A program made the position numbers and the translations under genes. A DNA stretch of 5,128 nucleotides. Origin: Pseudomonadota bacterium (GTDB lineage Bacteria > Pseudomonadota > Alphaproteobacteria > Sphingomonadales > Sphingomonadaceae). A model generated the notes under the pieces. That model was not told where the DNA came from, ran no database searches, and saw only the letters and a list, made by a program, of their open reading frames with translations. Below, piece by piece: positions 1 through 4,311 of the stretch. The DNA is taken from positions 1 to 5,128 of the forward strand of contig JAEZBH010000070.1 in assembly GCA_023427285.1 (NCBI GenBank), written 5' to 3'. Within the stretch, counting starts at the first letter, position 1; every line of letters begins with the position of its first letter.

Positions 1-412
1 CTTGCAGGCCTATCAGAGCGCCTCTGCCAGTGCGGCAGGCCGGGTGGACGGGCGCCGCGTGTGCCGCCACCGCACCCGCCATGGCCCCAAGCGCGAGGCC
101 GAACTGCTGGACGGCGGCTCGCTCTACTGGGTTATCAAGCGGCAGGTGGCGGCCCGGCAGCAGATTGTGGGCTTCGAGCCACTGGAGATCGAGGGGCAGA
201 CCCACTGCATCATCCTGCTCGACCCGGAGGTGGTGCCGGTGCTGCCCCAGCCGCGCCGCCCGCATCAGGGCTGGCGCTATCTGGAAGAGGCGGATGCTCC
301 GGCGGATCTGAACGGCGGGAGCGGGACAGCTGGCGTGAGCGGCGGCGTCTCGGGCCTTGCCGATCTGCCGCCTGCGCTTCTGAAGGAATTGCGGAGCCTC
401 TGTTTGCTGTAA
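1..412 (+). CDS. DUF1489 family protein, 5' end cut by the window
   Basis: This is the C-terminal part of a DUF1489 (COG5458-type) protein, a short soluble family of unknown function found mainly in Alphaproteobacteria. The frame is open from the window edge to a TAA at 410-412. Recognisable family blocks, numbered from the TTG at position 2, are HRTRHGPKR near residues 23-31, ELLDGGSLYWVIK near 34-46, the LLDPEVVPV strand near 72-80 and RRPHQGWRYL near 85-94, then the closing leucine-rich segment. Family members usually start with about 20 further residues (a block resembling LIKLCVG), so the real start probably lies upstream of the window and the TTG is not the start. A Gly/Ser-rich stretch (about residues 104-118) looks like a flexible, lineage-specific insert. 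The gene converges on the GIN-domain gene with 9 bp between stop codons and no clear terminator. Family assignment is fairly sure; the biochemical role is unknown. Confidence 0.85.
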   Translation, partial: LQAYQSASASAAGRVDGRRVCRHRTRHGPKREAELLDGGSLYWVIKRQVAARQQIVGFEPLEIEGQTHCIILLDPEVVPVLPQPRRPHQGWRYLEEADAPADLNGGSGTAGVSGGVSGLADLPPALLKELRSLCLL

Positions 413-421
413 GGTCTTTGC

Positions 422-1108
422 TTACTTGTAATAGGTGATGTCGCCCGCGCCGAGCACGCTGCGCTTGCGGTTCTCCGGGTTGCCGTACACATCGATGCTG
501 CCAGCGCCCATGATGCGGGCGGAGAAATCACGGGATGCGTAGGTTGAGACATCGCCCGCGCCGGTGATTTTCACAGCAACCGCCTCGCACTTGAAATCTT
601 TGGCATCAACGTCGCCAGAGCCTGCAAGGGTGATGGTCAGCGTCTGGCAGGTGCCGGCGGCGTTTATGTCGCCCGCGCCTGCAACCCTCAGATCGAGTGT
701 ATCGGCCTTCAGCTGCTTGAGGGTCACGTCGCCCGCGCCTGCAAGGCTGAAGGACGTCAGATTCGGCATGCGGATGGTCACGGTGGCCACGTCGTTCTTG
801 TTGCGCAGATTGGCGCGCATGAAGCCCTTCTTCTCCTTCAGCCGCAGCACGCCCTTTTCAACGATGAGATCAAGATCGGCCAGAGCCGCCTTGCTGCCCC
901 GCGCAACGACATCGGTTTGCGCGCCCTGCTCGAGGATGACGTTCATGCGCCCCTCAAGGGAAACGCCGGTAAAGCCGGAGGCGTTGATACGGCGCTCGTC
1001 AAGCTTGGCGCTGGCCGGAGACGCCGCCGGAGACGCCGCCGTCGATGCGGCCAGAAGGGCAAACGTGAGGCCACCGGCAAGAACGGCAGACAAGGCAGGC
1101 AAACGCAT
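422..1108 (-). CDS. exported head-GIN domain (DUF2807) protein with a GAGD turn ladder
   Basis: A 228-residue protein probably exported to the periplasm or cell surface. Residues 1-25 form a signal peptide (MRLPAL, hydrophobic core about 7-20, small residues to about 30), followed by an Ala/Ser/Pro stretch. The family block FTGVSLEGRMNVILEQG (about 46-62) is typical of DUF2807. From residue 122 a turn motif GAGD/GSGD/GAGS recurs six times (about 122-126, 143-147, 162-166, 182-186, 200-204, 219-223) at 18-20-residue spacing, as expected for coils of a right-handed beta-helix or beta-roll. The only two cysteines, C154 and C174, are exactly 20 residues apart, one coil, so they may form a stacked disulfide (inference). 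The ATG is preceded by GGGAGGA with good spacing. Family members are annotated as putative adhesin-like or envelope proteins; no enzymatic role is known. It is divergent from the small exported gene at 1201 and convergent with DUF1489. Confidence 0.88.
   Translation of the reverse strand: MRLPALSAVLAGGLTFALLAASTAASPAASPASAKLDERRINASGFTGVSLEGRMNVILEQGAQTDVVARGSKAALADLDLIVEKGVLRLKEKKGFMRANLRNKNDVATVTIRMPNLTSFSLAGAGDVTLKQLKADTLDLRVAGAGDINAAGTCQTLTITLAGSGDVDAKDFKCEAVAVKITGAGDVSTYASRDFSARIMGAGSIDVYGNPENRKRSVLGAGDITYYK
443..740 (-). repeat. about 60-bp periodic repeats encoding GAGD turns
   Basis: Within the GIN gene the core GTCGCCCGCGCC (plus strand) or close variants recurs near 440, 551, 667 and 728. 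The last two share a 17-base run ending in TGCAA. Spacing is about 60 bp or its multiple, matching one 18-20-residue beta-helix coil. The DNA similarity goes a little beyond what the GAGD codons require, suggesting growth by internal duplication. Confidence 0.6.
1015..1041. repeat. 12-bp tandem duplication in the GIN signal/linker region
   Basis: CCGGAGACGCCG occurs twice in tandem (1015-1026 and 1027-1038), followed by a further CCG. In the GIN frame (minus strand) it encodes the repeated ASPA/ASPA just after the predicted signal peptide. It is in frame, so it only lengthens the linker. Confidence 0.8.
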
Positions 1109-1112
1109 TCAT

Positions 1113-1119
1113 TCCTCCC
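1113..1119 (-). promoter_or_regulatory. ribosome binding site of the GIN gene
   Basis: On the minus strand GGGAGGA lies 4 nt before the ATG at 1108. A second, out-of-frame ATG at 1112 overlaps the site; the Shine-Dalgarno spacing favours 1108. Confidence 0.75.
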
Positions 1120-1133
1120 AGGGTGTGGTCCGT

Positions 1134-1139
1134 GTTATA
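1134..1139 (-). promoter_or_regulatory. candidate -10 box for the GIN gene
   Basis: TATAAC on the minus strand sits 25 nt upstream of the GIN start codon and differs by one base from TATAAT. No convincing -35 hexamer lies 16-18 nt upstream, so this is a weak prediction. Confidence 0.3.
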
Positions 1140-1158
1140 GCGGATGCAACAAAGCGAC

Positions 1159-1184
1159 ATAATATTCATCATCTAGCATATTAT
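1159..1184. promoter_or_regulatory. AT-rich inverted repeat between divergent genes
   Basis: ATAATAT (1159-1165) and ATATTAT (1178-1184) are perfect inverted arms separated by 12 bp, in the 92-bp gap between the GIN gene and the small exported gene. The right arm contains TATTAT, which could be a -10 box, but it would place the transcript start at the ribosome binding site of the small gene. It may be a protein-binding site or simply an easily melted promoter segment. Confidence 0.35.
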
Positions 1185-1190
1185 TCTATC

Positions 1191-1195
1191 GGAGG
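1191..1195 (+). promoter_or_regulatory. ribosome binding site of the small exported protein gene
   Basis: GGAGG lies 5 nt before the ATG at 1201. It is the main evidence, with the signal peptide, that this short ORF is real. Confidence 0.7.
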
Positions 1196-1200
1196 CTGGT

Positions 1201-1473
1201 ATGAATTGGTCTGGAAAGCTGGCGTTCGGCGCAGCGTGTGCAGTGCTCGGCGCAGTGGGGTCGCTGGCGGTTCAGGATCGTCCCGCCGAGGCCCAGAATT
1301 TTGGCGGCATGGGCGGCGGCCCGCTGCACGTGGCGTCGTCCAGCACGGGCAGCGTGAGCCATGCGTGGTCGATCGACCCGCGCACCAGCCTCGTTATTCA
1401 CTGCGTCTCGACCGGCACCAAGGCCGAGTTCGCGTGCGACAGCCAGCCCCTGCCGGGTATGGCCCGGCCTTAA
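1201..1473 (+). CDS. small exported hypothetical protein
   Basis: I do not recognise the family. The 90-residue product begins with a short polar/basic segment (MNWSGK), a hydrophobic stretch about residues 7-24, and AEA before Q32, which fits signal-peptidase I cleavage. The mature protein would be about 59 residues, starting with a Gly/Met-rich segment (QNFGGMGGG, 32-40), then a compact Ser/Thr-rich part containing HAWSIDP (54-60) and two cysteines, C68 and C79, that could pair in the periplasm. A strong GGAGG supports the start. The GIN gene is divergent, 92 bp away, and the MOSC gene converges 36 bp downstream. The last codons (GMARP plus stop) are repeated in the same frame just beyond the stop, so a read-through product would gain eight residues ending again in GMARP. 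Coding is likely; function is unknown. Confidence 0.7.
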   Translation: MNWSGKLAFGAACAVLGAVGSLAVQDRPAEAQNFGGMGGGPLHVASSSTGSVSHAWSIDPRTSLVIHCVSTGTKAEFACDSQPLPGMARP

Positions 1474-1502
1474 AGGGTGACGGGCATGGCCCGGCCTTAA
1501 AG
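1454..1502. repeat. 27-bp tandem duplication over the stop codon, with hairpins
   Basis: The 22 bases at 1454-1475 recur at 1481-1502 with one mismatch (T1458/C1485), period 27. Each copy contains ATGGCCCGGCC followed by TAAAG, so the stop codon is duplicated in frame. Each copy can also fold: GCCGGG (1452-1457) with CCCGGC (1463-1468), and CGGGC (1481-1485) with GCCCG (1489-1493). The element fills the gap between two convergent genes and may act as a two-way transcription stop, although no T-run follows. Confidence 0.8.
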
Positions 1503-1509
1503 ACGCGCT

Positions 1510-2376
1510 CTACACCGCGGCGCGGATCGGCCAGGGGGCATCGCGGCGGGAGAGCACTTCGACCGGATCGCCAACCCGGATGAGGCCGGGCGTACGCGGC
1601 ACGGCGTTCCAGCCGAACAGTGCGCCCTTCACGCGCGGGTCTGCCGACTTGCGCACGCGCTGGAGCGTGCGCAGCGGCTCATGCCCCGCTCGATCCGGGG
1701 TCGCGCGTTCGCCGGTTGCCTGATCAAGGGTGGTGATGACGCAGCGCTCGCACGGCTTGACCAGCTCCAGCTCGGTCTCGCCAATGCGCAGGCGCAGCCA
1801 CGCGTCCTCGGCCCAAGGGACTGCGCCGTCAATCGCGATGTTGGCGCGGAAGCGGTTCATGGGCGCAAGGCTTTCCAGCCGCGCATTCAGATCAGCGAGC
1901 GAGGCGGTGTTGGCGATGAGCACCGGATAACCGTCCTGAAAACCGACCCCGCCGGGGCCCTTGGCGAACGCCGTGTTCAGCGGGCGGTTGGCACCTTCCG
2001 GCAACCACACCAATCGCAAGGGATGGCCCAGCCAGCCGGAGAGCCAATGGCTCGCGCTTTCCGCCACGCGGGCGGTCGCCTTCGAACGCCAGATGAAGGC
2101 AACGATCTGCGGCGCGGTTGCCGTGGGGCAGGGCACATCGAGCGGGGGGAGGCCGGGGGCGCTGACGGTCAGGCCCTCTGCTGTGGGTGCGGCGCTGAGC
2201 AGCGCAAGCCGGGGCTCCTCCCGCTGGGTGAGGAAGCGGCCAGTCTCATCCACGATCATCCAGCGCCGGTCGCCTGCCAAACCCGAGGGCAGCAGTTTCG
2301 CCTCAGCCACATCAACCGCACGGGCGGATTTGACGGGGTGAATGTGCAGGCTGGCAACACGCATGACTGGGCGCAT
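1510..2376 (-). CDS. MOSC domain protein (YcbX/mARC-like molybdenum-cofactor enzyme)
   Basis: A 288-residue protein of the MOSC superfamily, whose members bind molybdenum cofactor and include the N-hydroxylated-base reductases YcbX and mARC. An N-terminal MOSC_N beta-barrel covers about residues 5-125, with the diagnostic IHPVKS (12-17) and GLAGDRRWMIVD (32-43). The MOSC domain follows: FQDGYPVLIAN (146-156), MNRFRANIAIDG (173-184) and KPCERCVIT (207-215). C209 is the expected Mo ligand; C212 is also present. The protein ends near residue 288, so the C-terminal 2Fe-2S ferredoxin domain of E. coli YcbX is absent; electrons must come from a separate partner, as in mARC (inference). M1 was chosen over M5 because GGAG (2383-2386, minus strand) lies 6 nt before it. 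It probably acts in the cytosol; its substrate cannot be read from the sequence. The tetR-type gene lies upstream on the same strand, but the 181-bp gap argues for separate transcription. Confidence 0.9.
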   Translation of the reverse strand: MRPVMRVASLHIHPVKSARAVDVAEAKLLPSGLAGDRRWMIVDETGRFLTQREEPRLALLSAAPTAEGLTVSAPGLPPLDVPCPTATAPQIVAFIWRSKATARVAESASHWLSGWLGHPLRLVWLPEGANRPLNTAFAKGPGGVGFQDGYPVLIANTASLADLNARLESLAPMNRFRANIAIDGAVPWAEDAWLRLRIGETELELVKPCERCVITTLDQATGERATPDRAGHEPLRTLQRVRKSADPRVKGALFGWNAVPRTPGLIRVGDPVEVLSRRDAPWPIRAAV

Positions 2377-2406
2377 GGCTGGCTCCGTTCCTTATTAGGC
2401 CTGCGC

Positions 2407-2412
2407 TTTATA
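2407..2412 (-). promoter_or_regulatory. candidate -10 box for the MOSC gene
   Basis: TATAAA on the minus strand lies about 30 nt before the MOSC start. Read on the plus strand, the overlapping TATAAT (2409-2414) is a perfect -10 match but faces no gene. No good -35 is visible in either direction. Confidence 0.25.
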
Positions 2413-2422
2413 ATGCTCATAA

Positions 2423-2484
2423 GGGGGACGCTCAGCCAGTGGCTTCGCCCCCCGCTTATCATGTCCTATTCGTTTTCAGGGTCG
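2423..2484 (+). repeat. hairpin-plus-box element, copy 1
   Basis: This copy starts with GGGGGAC, has a C-run at 2448-2453 and ends with CCTATTCGTTTTCAGGGTCG (2465-2484). The G-run and C-run can pair; ATAAG before the G-run pairs with CTTAT after the C-run (one-base bulge), and AGCCA/TGGCT pairs inside. It lies between the stop of the TetR gene and the start of the MOSC gene, and could be the terminator of the former or a leader structure of the latter. Copy 2 at 4039-4100 has the same spacing of conserved ends. Confidence 0.6.
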
Positions 2485-2557
2485 TGCGGCGGCATGGCGG
2501 ACGCGGTCCTTTTAAGGAATGGGGGCGCGAGGGACGCCTGTAATTCCTGTCCGTTTA

Positions 2558-3157
2558 TCAGCCTTCGGCGGCGAGACTCTGGGTCACGGCGAGACCAGTG
2601 AGGCGGGCGGTGGCGAGGAGCTGCTCCAGACTGTGCCCGTTGCGTGCCTTGGCGGACAGACCGGAGAGGGTGGTGCAGATGAAATCGGTCAGGGCTCTCG
2701 CCTGTTCCGGGTGGCGGGCCGCAATGTAGTCATGGAGCAGGTCTTCCGCCGCGGTGTTGATGCAACGGGCAACCTCGCGCGCGGTGGCGTCATTGCAGCG
2801 CATGCCTTCCAGCACAAGACACCCGCCCGTCTCAGGAGTGGCGGCATAACGGCGGACGGCCTCTTCCAGCAAGGCTGTCAGCGCTTCGGCAACCGGACGG
2901 TCGGGGCGCAGAATTTCAGATAACGGAATGCCGTTGGTGCGGGAGTAGCGTTCAAGAACGCGGGCATACAGCTCTGCCTTGTTGCCGAAGGCGGCATAAA
3001 AGCTGGGCGGATTGATGCCAAGCGCCTCGGTAATATCAGAGACGCTGACGGCGTCATACCCGTGTGCATGGAACAGATTCTGCGCCATGGCGATCCCTTC
3101 GTCGGGATTGAAGCGGCGGGGGCGGCCACGCTGGCGAGCTTTATTTGTAGTGTCCAT
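2558..3157 (-). CDS. bdcR: TetR-family repressor BdcR
   Basis: A 199-residue TetR/AcrR regulator. The N-terminal arm is basic (GRPRRF, 11-16). The helix-turn-helix lies at about 22-66: VSVSDITEALGI as helix 2 and turn, PPSFYAAFG (50-58) as recognition helix, then the family block NKAELYARVLERY. The C-terminal ligand/dimer domain carries four cysteines (C113, C121, C132, C161) around GGCLVLEG. The sequence resembles E. coli BdcR (YjgJ) as I remember it: LGINPPSxYAAFG, IPLxxILRxDRPV, YDYIARRHP-like and GLSAKARxGHSxEQL blocks. It is divergent from the BdcA-like SDR gene with 71 bp between them, the same arrangement as bdcR-bdcA. AAGGA (3166-3170, minus strand) precedes the ATG by 8 nt. A perfect palindrome in the gap is the likely operator, implying control of bdcA and autoregulation (inference). 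The inducer is unknown; the cysteines would allow redox sensing, but nothing shows it. Confidence 0.88.
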   Translation of the reverse strand: MDTTNKARQRGRPRRFNPDEGIAMAQNLFHAHGYDAVSVSDITEALGINPPSFYAAFGNKAELYARVLERYSRTNGIPLSEILRPDRPVAEALTALLEEAVRRYAATPETGGCLVLEGMRCNDATAREVARCINTAAEDLLHDYIAARHPEQARALTDFICTTLSGLSAKARNGHSLEQLLATARLTGLAVTQSLAAEG

Positions 3158-3168
3158 TATAAAAATCC

Positions 3169-3196
3169 TTGACCCAATCCTCGAATGCTTTATGTA
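3169..3196 (+). promoter_or_regulatory. candidate bdcA promoter overlapping the operator
   Basis: TTGACC (3169-3174) matches the -35 consensus at five of six positions. At 16-bp spacing comes TATGTA (3191-3196), a poor -10 match that lies largely in the left operator arm. On the opposite strand the same hexamer reads TACATA, 16 bp downstream of TTGCTT (3218-3213), a possible bdcR promoter. Both assignments are inferred from spacing only. Confidence 0.4.
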
Positions 3197-3209
3197 GTCC
3201 CTACTACAT
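3192..3209. promoter_or_regulatory. 18-bp palindromic operator in the bdcR-bdcA gap
   Basis: ATGTAGT and ACTACAT are perfect inverted 7-bp arms around CCCT. The site is 34 bp from the bdcR start and 19 bp from the bdcA start, ending a few bases before the bdcA ribosome binding site. Size, symmetry and position fit a TetR-family operator; binding by BdcR is inferred. Confidence 0.7.
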
Positions 3210-3216
3210 TAAAAGC

Positions 3217-3224
3217 AAGGAGGG
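3217..3224 (+). promoter_or_regulatory. ribosome binding site deciding the bdcA start
   Basis: AAGGAGGG lies 4 nt before ATG 3229. A longer in-frame reading from TTG 3169 would start inside the promoter and read through the operator, so ATG 3229 is preferred. Confidence 0.85.
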
Positions 3225-3228
3225 CCTG

Positions 3229-3942
3229 ATGGCCGGTTTTGAAGGCAAGTCCGTTTTGGTTCTGGGTGGCAGCCGTGGCATTGGCGCTGCCATTGTACGG
3301 CGGTTTGCGGCCGACGGCGCTCGTGTGACCTTTACCTATGCCGGTTCGCGCGATGCGGCCGAGACGCTGGCGGCCGAGACGGGCGCGACGGCGGTACTGG
3401 CCGATAGCGCCGACCGCGACGCCGTGATTGCCAGCGTGCGCGACAGCGGGCCGCTGGACGTGCTGGTGGTGAACGCCGGCATCGGCGTTTTCGGCGATGC
3501 GCTGGATCTGGACCCGGATGCAGTTGATCGCCTGTTCCGTATTAATGTTCATGCTCCTTATCACGCTTCGGTTGAGGCGGCACGGCAGATGCCGGAGGGC
3601 GGCCGGATCATCGTGATCGGCTCCGTCAACGGCGACCGGATGCCGGTGCCGGGCATGGCCGCCTATGCCCTCAGCAAGTCTGCCTTGCAGGGAATGGCGC
3701 GCGGCCTTGCGCGGGATTTCGGCCCGCGCGGCATCACCATCAACGTGGTGCAGCCGGGTCCGATCGACACCGACGCCAATCCGGAAAGCGGGCCGATGAA
3801 GGATCTGATGCACAGCTTCATGGCCATCAAACGCCATGGCCGCCCCGAGGAAATTGCGGGCATGGTTTCCTGGCTCGCAGGACCGGAGGCAAGCTTCGTG
3901 ACCGGCGCGATGCACACCATCGACGGCGCGTTCGGAGCCTGA
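3229..3942 (+). CDS. bdcA: BdcA: SDR-family c-di-GMP-binding biofilm-dispersal protein
   Basis: A 237-residue short-chain dehydrogenase/reductase, the same length as E. coli BdcA (YjgI). Visible SDR parts are the dinucleotide-binding GGSRGIG (13-19), D61-containing ADSADR (58-63), NAG (82-84), and the catalytic set N106, S132, Y146 and K150 (YALSK), followed by PGPIDTD (176-182). Close matches to BdcA, from memory, include FTYAGSxDAA, ADRDAVI, VVNAGIGVFG, INVHAPYHASVEAARQMPEGGRI and FVTGAMHTIDGAFGA, much tighter than for SDRs in general. In E. coli, BdcA is reported to promote biofilm dispersal by binding c-di-GMP; E50, the position altered in the described E50Q variant, is present. The protein acts in the cytosol. 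The full catalytic set means a reductase activity is possible as well. The divergent bdcR and operator indicate repression by BdcR. Hairpins follow the stop codon. Confidence 0.92.
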   Translation: MAGFEGKSVLVLGGSRGIGAAIVRRFAADGARVTFTYAGSRDAAETLAAETGATAVLADSADRDAVIASVRDSGPLDVLVVNAGIGVFGDALDLDPDAVDRLFRINVHAPYHASVEAARQMPEGGRIIVIGSVNGDRMPVPGMAAYALSKSALQGMARGLARDFGPRGITINVVQPGPIDTDANPESGPMKDLMHSFMAIKRHGRPEEIAGMVSWLAGPEASFVTGAMHTIDGAFGA

Positions 3943-3998
3943 TCGGGCAGATTTGCCGATCCGGAACGCCGGACGTGCCAATTGCATCCGGTGTTCCG
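3942..3998 (+). terminator. two stacked hairpins after bdcA
   Basis: The first hairpin begins at the last base of the stop codon: ATCG+GCA (3942-3949, one bulged G) with TGCCGAT (3954-3960), loop GATT. The second pairs CGGAACGCCGGA (3962-3973) with TCCGGTGTTCCG (3987-3998), all 12 positions pairing with one G-U. Neither has a clear T-run, so they are probably transcript-end or mRNA-protecting structures rather than textbook intrinsic terminators. Confidence 0.5.
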
Positions 3999-4038
3999 CT
4001 GTCTGCGAGGGGGAGTTCGTAAACATTCGTATGCATCT

Positions 4039-4100
4039 GGGGGACTTGTCCCCTTGATGATCCCCCATGCGTTTTCTGGCCCTTTACGTTTTCGGGGTCG
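4039..4100 (+). repeat. hairpin-plus-box element, copy 2
   Basis: GGGGGAC (4039-4045), C-run (4062-4066) and CCTTTACGTTTTCGGGGTCG (4081-4100) match copy 1 at identical spacing: both 3' boxes begin 42 bp after the first G, and the box is 17/20 identical. GGGGGA (4039-4044) can pair with TCCCCC (4061-4066), or GGGGAC (4040-4045) with GTCCCC (4048-4053), which exclude each other. It lies 97 bp after bdcA, in the same direction. A dispersed intergenic repeat is the simplest reading. Confidence 0.6.
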
Positions 4101-4146
4101 GATCTTGCGATGGACCGGTGGCTCTTGATCCGGACCATGGTAGGTC

Positions 4147-4164
4147 AGTGTCACTTATGACACT
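4147..4164. promoter_or_regulatory. 7-4-7 palindrome, possible operator
   Basis: AGTGTCA (4147-4153) and TGACACT (4158-4164) are perfect inverted arms around CTTA. The layout equals that of the bdcR-bdcA palindrome but the half-site differs. On the minus strand the stop of a possible ORF (4155-4157) lies in the spacer, so it could instead be a weak hairpin at a transcript end. Confidence 0.4.
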
Positions 4165-4295
4165 TTACCCGGAAAAGGGAAGTAGACGATGGTGGTGGCG
4201 GTGCCTTCTGAACTGAAGGCGTAAACGCAACTGTTGTGCCAGAAGCCGCCGCTGTCCGCGAGTTGACACTCGGGGTTAGAGCGACTTTCGAGCAA
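4155..4295 (-). CDS. possible small or truncated gene, minus strand
   Basis: A frame of 46 codons from TTG 4295 to TAA 4155 (open back to TTG 4373) reads more like real protein than its alternatives. It contains NPECQLADSGGFWHNSC and ends in TTIVYFPFPGKVS, is rich in aromatics with two cysteines, and about two thirds of codons end in G or C with long runs of C-ending codons around the GGFWHN part. The other minus frame here gives a Ser/Thr/Ala/Pro-rich product typical of shadow frames. There is no ATG and no clear ribosome binding site, so this may be the 3' remnant of a gene whose front is lost. I do not recognise it. Confidence is low. Confidence 0.25.
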   Translation of the reverse strand: MLESRSNPECQLADSGGFWHNSCVYAFSSEGTATTIVYFPFPGKVS

Positions 4296-4309
4296 AACGC
4301 ATGTTTTGC
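4292..4309. repeat. 7-4-7 palindrome
   Basis: GCAAAAC (4292-4298) and GTTTTGC (4303-4309) are perfect inverted arms around GCAT. It sits near the front of the possible minus-strand ORF tail and 243 bp before the hydrolase gene. It may be a hairpin or a binding site; no neighbour identifies a binder. Confidence 0.4.
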
Positions 4310-4311
4310 GG

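Noticed and set aside
564..1583. Long plus-strand ORF (339 codons)
   Set aside because: It lies opposite the GIN gene and out of frame with the small exported gene; the product is Ser/Arg/Ala-rich with no family pattern.
2362..2364. Alternative MOSC start at M5
   Set aside because: No ribosome binding site precedes it, whereas GGAG is well spaced before M1.
2466..2495. Nine-residue minus-strand ORF MPPHDPENE ahead of the MOSC gene, as a leader peptide
   Set aside because: The nearest AGGA is about 12 nt away, and the DPEN codons are simply the complement of the repeated box, which is better explained as DNA or RNA conservation.
2481..2560. tRNA-like reading (GGMADA-type translation)
   Set aside because: No acceptor stem, anticodon arm or TTCGA-type T-loop can be assembled.
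1681..2601. Long plus-strand ORF (306 codons)
   Set aside because: It is the antisense of the MOSC gene and the intergenic region; the MOSC frame has clear family motifs.
3169..3228. N-terminal extension of bdcA from TTG 3169
   Set aside because: It would read through the operator; the strong AAGGAGGG and the 237-residue family length support ATG 3229.
3190..4068. Long minus-strand ORF (292 codons)
   Set aside because: It is antisense to bdcA, His/Arg/Ala-rich, and would cross the operator and hairpins.
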